A stretch of 49,409 bases of DNA from Gnetum montanum (Eukaryota > Streptophyta > Gnetopsida > Gnetales > Gnetaceae): assembly GCA_015680685.1 (NCBI GenBank), contig MNCI01029667.1, positions 27,479 to 76,887 of the forward strand, in the 5' to 3' direction. Shown here piece by piece: positions 46,736 through 49,409 of the stretch. Under the pieces are notes generated by a model. The model was not told where the DNA came from. It worked only from the letters and a program-made list of their open reading frames with translations, and searched no databases. The number at the start of each line of letters is the position of its first letter. The stretch's first letter is position 1. Position numbers and translations under genes: made by a program.

Positions 46736-47898
46736 TACAATTAGATGCACCTATCCCACAAAAGACTTGCTGCATAATTCATCTCATGGGCCTTGATCAA
46801 GCTGATGTTGTTCATGATTCTATCTACTTTGAAATTGCACATGGTGGCTCCACCTCCTTGGCTGTTCTCAAGTTTAAAGTGCTTAGTTAATCGTTTTGTT
46901 TGTGGTTTTCTTGTCTTCTTGGAGTTTTGTTTACAGGATGACATGCCTGAGGCATTCGTGCATAGATGCACTTCATCATGATGACAAGGTATCACATTCT
47001 TCCTAATGCCTGCAACTAGGTTAATCAATCCGTTCATAAGTACATTCCCTAATCCTGATACATTTCCTTTTCCCCATCATGTTCCCTTTGTCATATTTAA
47101 TTATACCCCCTAGATACATTCTACTCCCCCAAAGCTCTTAATACATTGTTGCACACTGTGATCCTTAAGCAGTTGCAACGTAAAACACAGTACATGGTAC
47201 ATGATGCAAAATGCAAGTGCTCGAGCATGAGCACAACACTAAAAGCAAGCTCTTTCAAAAAGACCAAAGAAAATAGAAAAGAAAACATCAAAAAGAACAA
47301 GAATAAAAAGAAAAGAAGAAACAAAGAAAAATAAAAAGAACAAAAAGGTCAAAGAGAAAAAGACACGAAAAAGGTCTTCATGACCCTGTTAACGTTATAA
47401 ACCAAAGACTATTGGCTATTCTCATACAAGCCCCAGGCGAGAAGGCAATTGTCTTGAAAAATAGTTATACTCATGTCTCAAAGAGATCATGTTGTACATC
47501 ATCCCGTGGCTTTGGCTATTTACAACGGGCCCCATAAACACTCTATAAGAGTCCCATTTCTCCAAAGGATGCACCTCCTATGTCTTGGCTCCGAGTCTGC
47601 TAAAAATCGGCTATTGAAAAAGACCAATGATATAGCTTGTTCACATGAGAGCATTCCTATCTCACAATTCCAACAGCAATCATATCCCTTGATCAACTCT
47701 TGATTTCCCTAGATACAACCAATCCCCTTGCATCTTGAACTGCATTCCCCCAATCCCATGTACTTTTGAACACGGTGCGATGATTTCCAACTAAGGGCCG
47801 ACGGTTAATGTTTGGTACTTAATTATTCATGGTGTTTTACACTTCTTTGTCGATGCCTCTCAAGTGGATTCCTCCAGATGTCAACAAAGAAGGGCCAA
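46736..47898 (+). other. 3' untranslated region of element 2
   Basis: Between the repeat and the 3' LTR. Contains a purine-rich, almost pure A/G stretch at about 47255-47365. Short open frames (for example 47473-47703) show no recognisable protein. The last bases before the LTR, AACAAAGAAGGGCCAA, are the likely polypurine tract. No exon of the antisense gene is found here. Confidence 0.6.
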
Positions 47899-48573
47899 TG
47901 AAACACCACTAATTTTAGCTTAGCACTTTGAAAATGACTCAAGCCCTTTCGAGCTTTCAGGAGGTAAAATTTGACTAAGGCATGGAACTCAGGTCCAGCT
48001 TGCTTACATTGTCAAGCTAGCTTGCCCTCAGGGTGAGTAACTCTGATAGCTTTAAAATCAAGTCAAATATGGCCCAATCTAAAGGTGCAAGCCATCCTCA
48101 AGGGCCACTAATGTCAACTCCAAGCTTCAGCATTCAGAGATTCAAATTTCAGCATCGAAAGATGCAAATTTCCTCACTCATGCTATCACTCACACTGAGG
48201 TCACGCTAGCAGCATGAGTGCAACATGAGCAACTTTCAAAGCCCAAAATTGAGTCAAAACGATCTAATTTCCAACGTGCAAGTCAACTTTAGGGTTCATC
48301 ATCGACAAGATTCAAGTTCCAACCTCTATTAGGTTCAAAATTGTAGGTTTCTGCAGCTCACGCTGCACTCATGCTGGCAACGTGAGTCCAGCGTGAGCTA
48401 CCAAAAGTGGTACAACATAGGGTACATCAAGCTTAATTTTTAATTTTTAGATCATTCCTAAGGTCAACCACACAGTCAGATAGTAGTTGCACTCAAGAAC
48501 CAGGCTTCAAAAATCAAAATTTGTTGGAAAATGTGTCATTCTAGCTCACTCACGCTGAGGTCACGCTAGTAAC

Positions 48574-48672
48574 ATGAGTGCAGCATGAGTGTAGCATGAG
48601 TGCAGCGTGAGTGTAGCGTAAGTGTAGTGTGAGTGTAGCGTAAGTGTACCGTGAGTGCAGTGTGAGCACGCT
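48574..48672 (+). repeat. 11-bp VNTR in 3' LTR U3, 9 units
   Basis: Units RTRAGTGYAGY without gaps, ending in the same GTGAGCACGCT unit as the six-unit array in the 5' LTR. Confidence 0.95.
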
Positions 48673-49086
48673 AAGGACACACCATGGCAAAATCAACTCA
48701 TGCTAGAAATCTTGGACACCTCAAACAACCACAAATCCACCCAGATCGACATCCTGCAGTAGTCAATTCAAAGATTGAGAAGTTTCAAGCAAGCTAGAGT
48801 CAATTTCTCTTATTGTACATTATCATTTTATTGTAAATGTTCATCACTTGTTGGTTTGTCAAGCTCTTACACTCTAAATTGTATGTGCCTCCATGAGTGT
48901 AAGCTAGCTTGAGTAAGCCAACACACGTTGTAAGATACATTGCACCTGGTCAAAAATGTAGCTTGCCCACACACATCCAACTCACACATAGATGTCCATC
49001 AGACACGTGTCACTTGATTTGTTTTCCTCTTAATTCTCAGTTGTTGATTCCATCCATGAATTCTATGCCCGAACCTGGCCAAACCC

Positions 49087-49094
49087 TATAAATA
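49087..49094 (+). promoter_or_regulatory. LTR TATA box (element 2, 3' LTR)
   Basis: TATAAATA in the same CCCTATAAATACCCT context as in the 5' LTR. Confidence 0.8.
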
Positions 49095-49409
49095 CCCTAT
49101 TAATTCACATAAACAGGGTTGGCAATTTTGAAGGCAGATGACTTAGGAAACTCACACCAGCAATCCTTGGGTGCTTAGACACACTTGACTCCTAGCATCC
49201 AAGCACTTCTGAAACACATCACGTCACCTCGGGGTTTGGCGCTTGACTTGCCATCCACACGTGCAACTACGCTTTGACCGATGCACATCTTTTCTAAGCA
49301 ATACAATACAGTTCATTTTTCTAGCCATTATATTGTTTACCTTATTTTACATTCAGTTTACATTCTATTTGCAATACTATTCTATGTATGATCTATTTGC
49401 ATTTTGTAC

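Larger units (their letters stand above)
31472..49409 (+). mobile_element. Element 2: large Tat-like Ty3/gypsy retrotransposon, 3' end outside window
   Basis: Bounded by matching LTRs starting TGAAACA at 31472 and 47899. Order: 5' LTR, primer site, gag-pro (+), degenerate repeats, antisense spliced gene (-), microsatellite, pol fragment with assembly fault, RNase H-integrase (+), repeats, 3' LTR. Total would be about 18 kb. By hand the two LTRs differ at about 60 of 740 compared sites (about 8%), mostly transitions, so the insertion is old, or the two halves come from different copies joined in assembly (see findings). Confidence 0.7.
47899..49409 (+). mobile_element. 3' LTR of element 2, cut by window end
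   Basis: Starts TGAAACACCACTAATTT, aligned with 31472. The window ends about 225 bases before the expected end. It is 33 bp longer than the matching part of the 5' LTR, which equals the three extra 11-bp units. Confidence 0.85.

Noticed and set aside
46741-47037. Minus-strand 98-codon frame
   Set aside because: No recognisable motif, inside the 3' UTR of element 2, no splice or promoter context; probably chance.
47473-47703. Plus-strand 76-codon frame
   Set aside because: No motif or homology seen; lies in the 3' UTR between A-rich sequence and the polypurine tract.

Overview
The window looks like repeat-rich nuclear DNA of a seed plant with a large genome. It is almost wholly decayed LTR retrotransposons of the Ty3/gypsy superfamily (Tat-like and chromovirus lineages). 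GT-AG introns of about 90-120 bp, TATA boxes inside LTRs and heavy CpG-to-TpG/CpA decay fit this. The mix of very old elements and the primer-site sequence after the 5' LTR at 33.18 kb made me think of a gymnosperm, but the window alone cannot prove that. I see no intact host gene, tRNA, rRNA, organelle insert or CRISPR.

Layout, left to right. 1-7915: minus-strand Tat-like element 1, with an LTR (about 7915 to 6190), gag-pro (5820 to 2056), a 27/33-bp tandem repeat, and the 3' exons of a spliced gene on the opposite strand (1-1396). 7920-15420: older minus-strand remnants, comprising a coiled-coil ORF (10625-8400), a tRNA-iMet-like primer site (11171-11182), a non-coding block, and a gag-pro of another family (15420-12766). 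15660-20560: plus-strand Tat-like pol (RT, RNases H, integrase), 3' repeats and an LTR. 21260-23395: minus-strand chromovirus remnant (integrase plus chromodomain, then a probable LTR). 23405-29200: plus-strand chromovirus (Tekay/Del-like) with no 5' end, followed by an LTR that holds a 549-bp tandem duplication. 29210-31471: non-coding remnants, partly homologous to the 11.2-12.8 kb block. 31472-49409: a large Tat-like element (element 2) with 1.7-kb LTRs, gag-pro, degenerate repeats, a complete antisense multi-exon gene, a pol fragment carrying an assembly fault, more repeats and a 3' LTR cut off by the window end.

The most notable item is the antisense gene. In element 2 it spans 42508 to 37573 with eight recognisable exons and about 1,070 codons, and homologous 3' exons with a matching intron lie beside gag-pro in element 1. 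Its 5' region and first intron are filled with a CpG-containing octamer (CTCACGCT and decay products) that also fills the U3 of the same element's LTRs. Element 1 shows a parallel pattern with a different word (GCTACGCT) in its LTR hairpins and in an intron of its antisense gene. No element here can move by itself: every coding region carries stops, frameshifts or lost catalytic residues.

The two single-n positions at 43308 and 44525 bound a segment that is flipped and partly duplicated (575-bp arms, nearly identical), which is best read as a scaffolding error.
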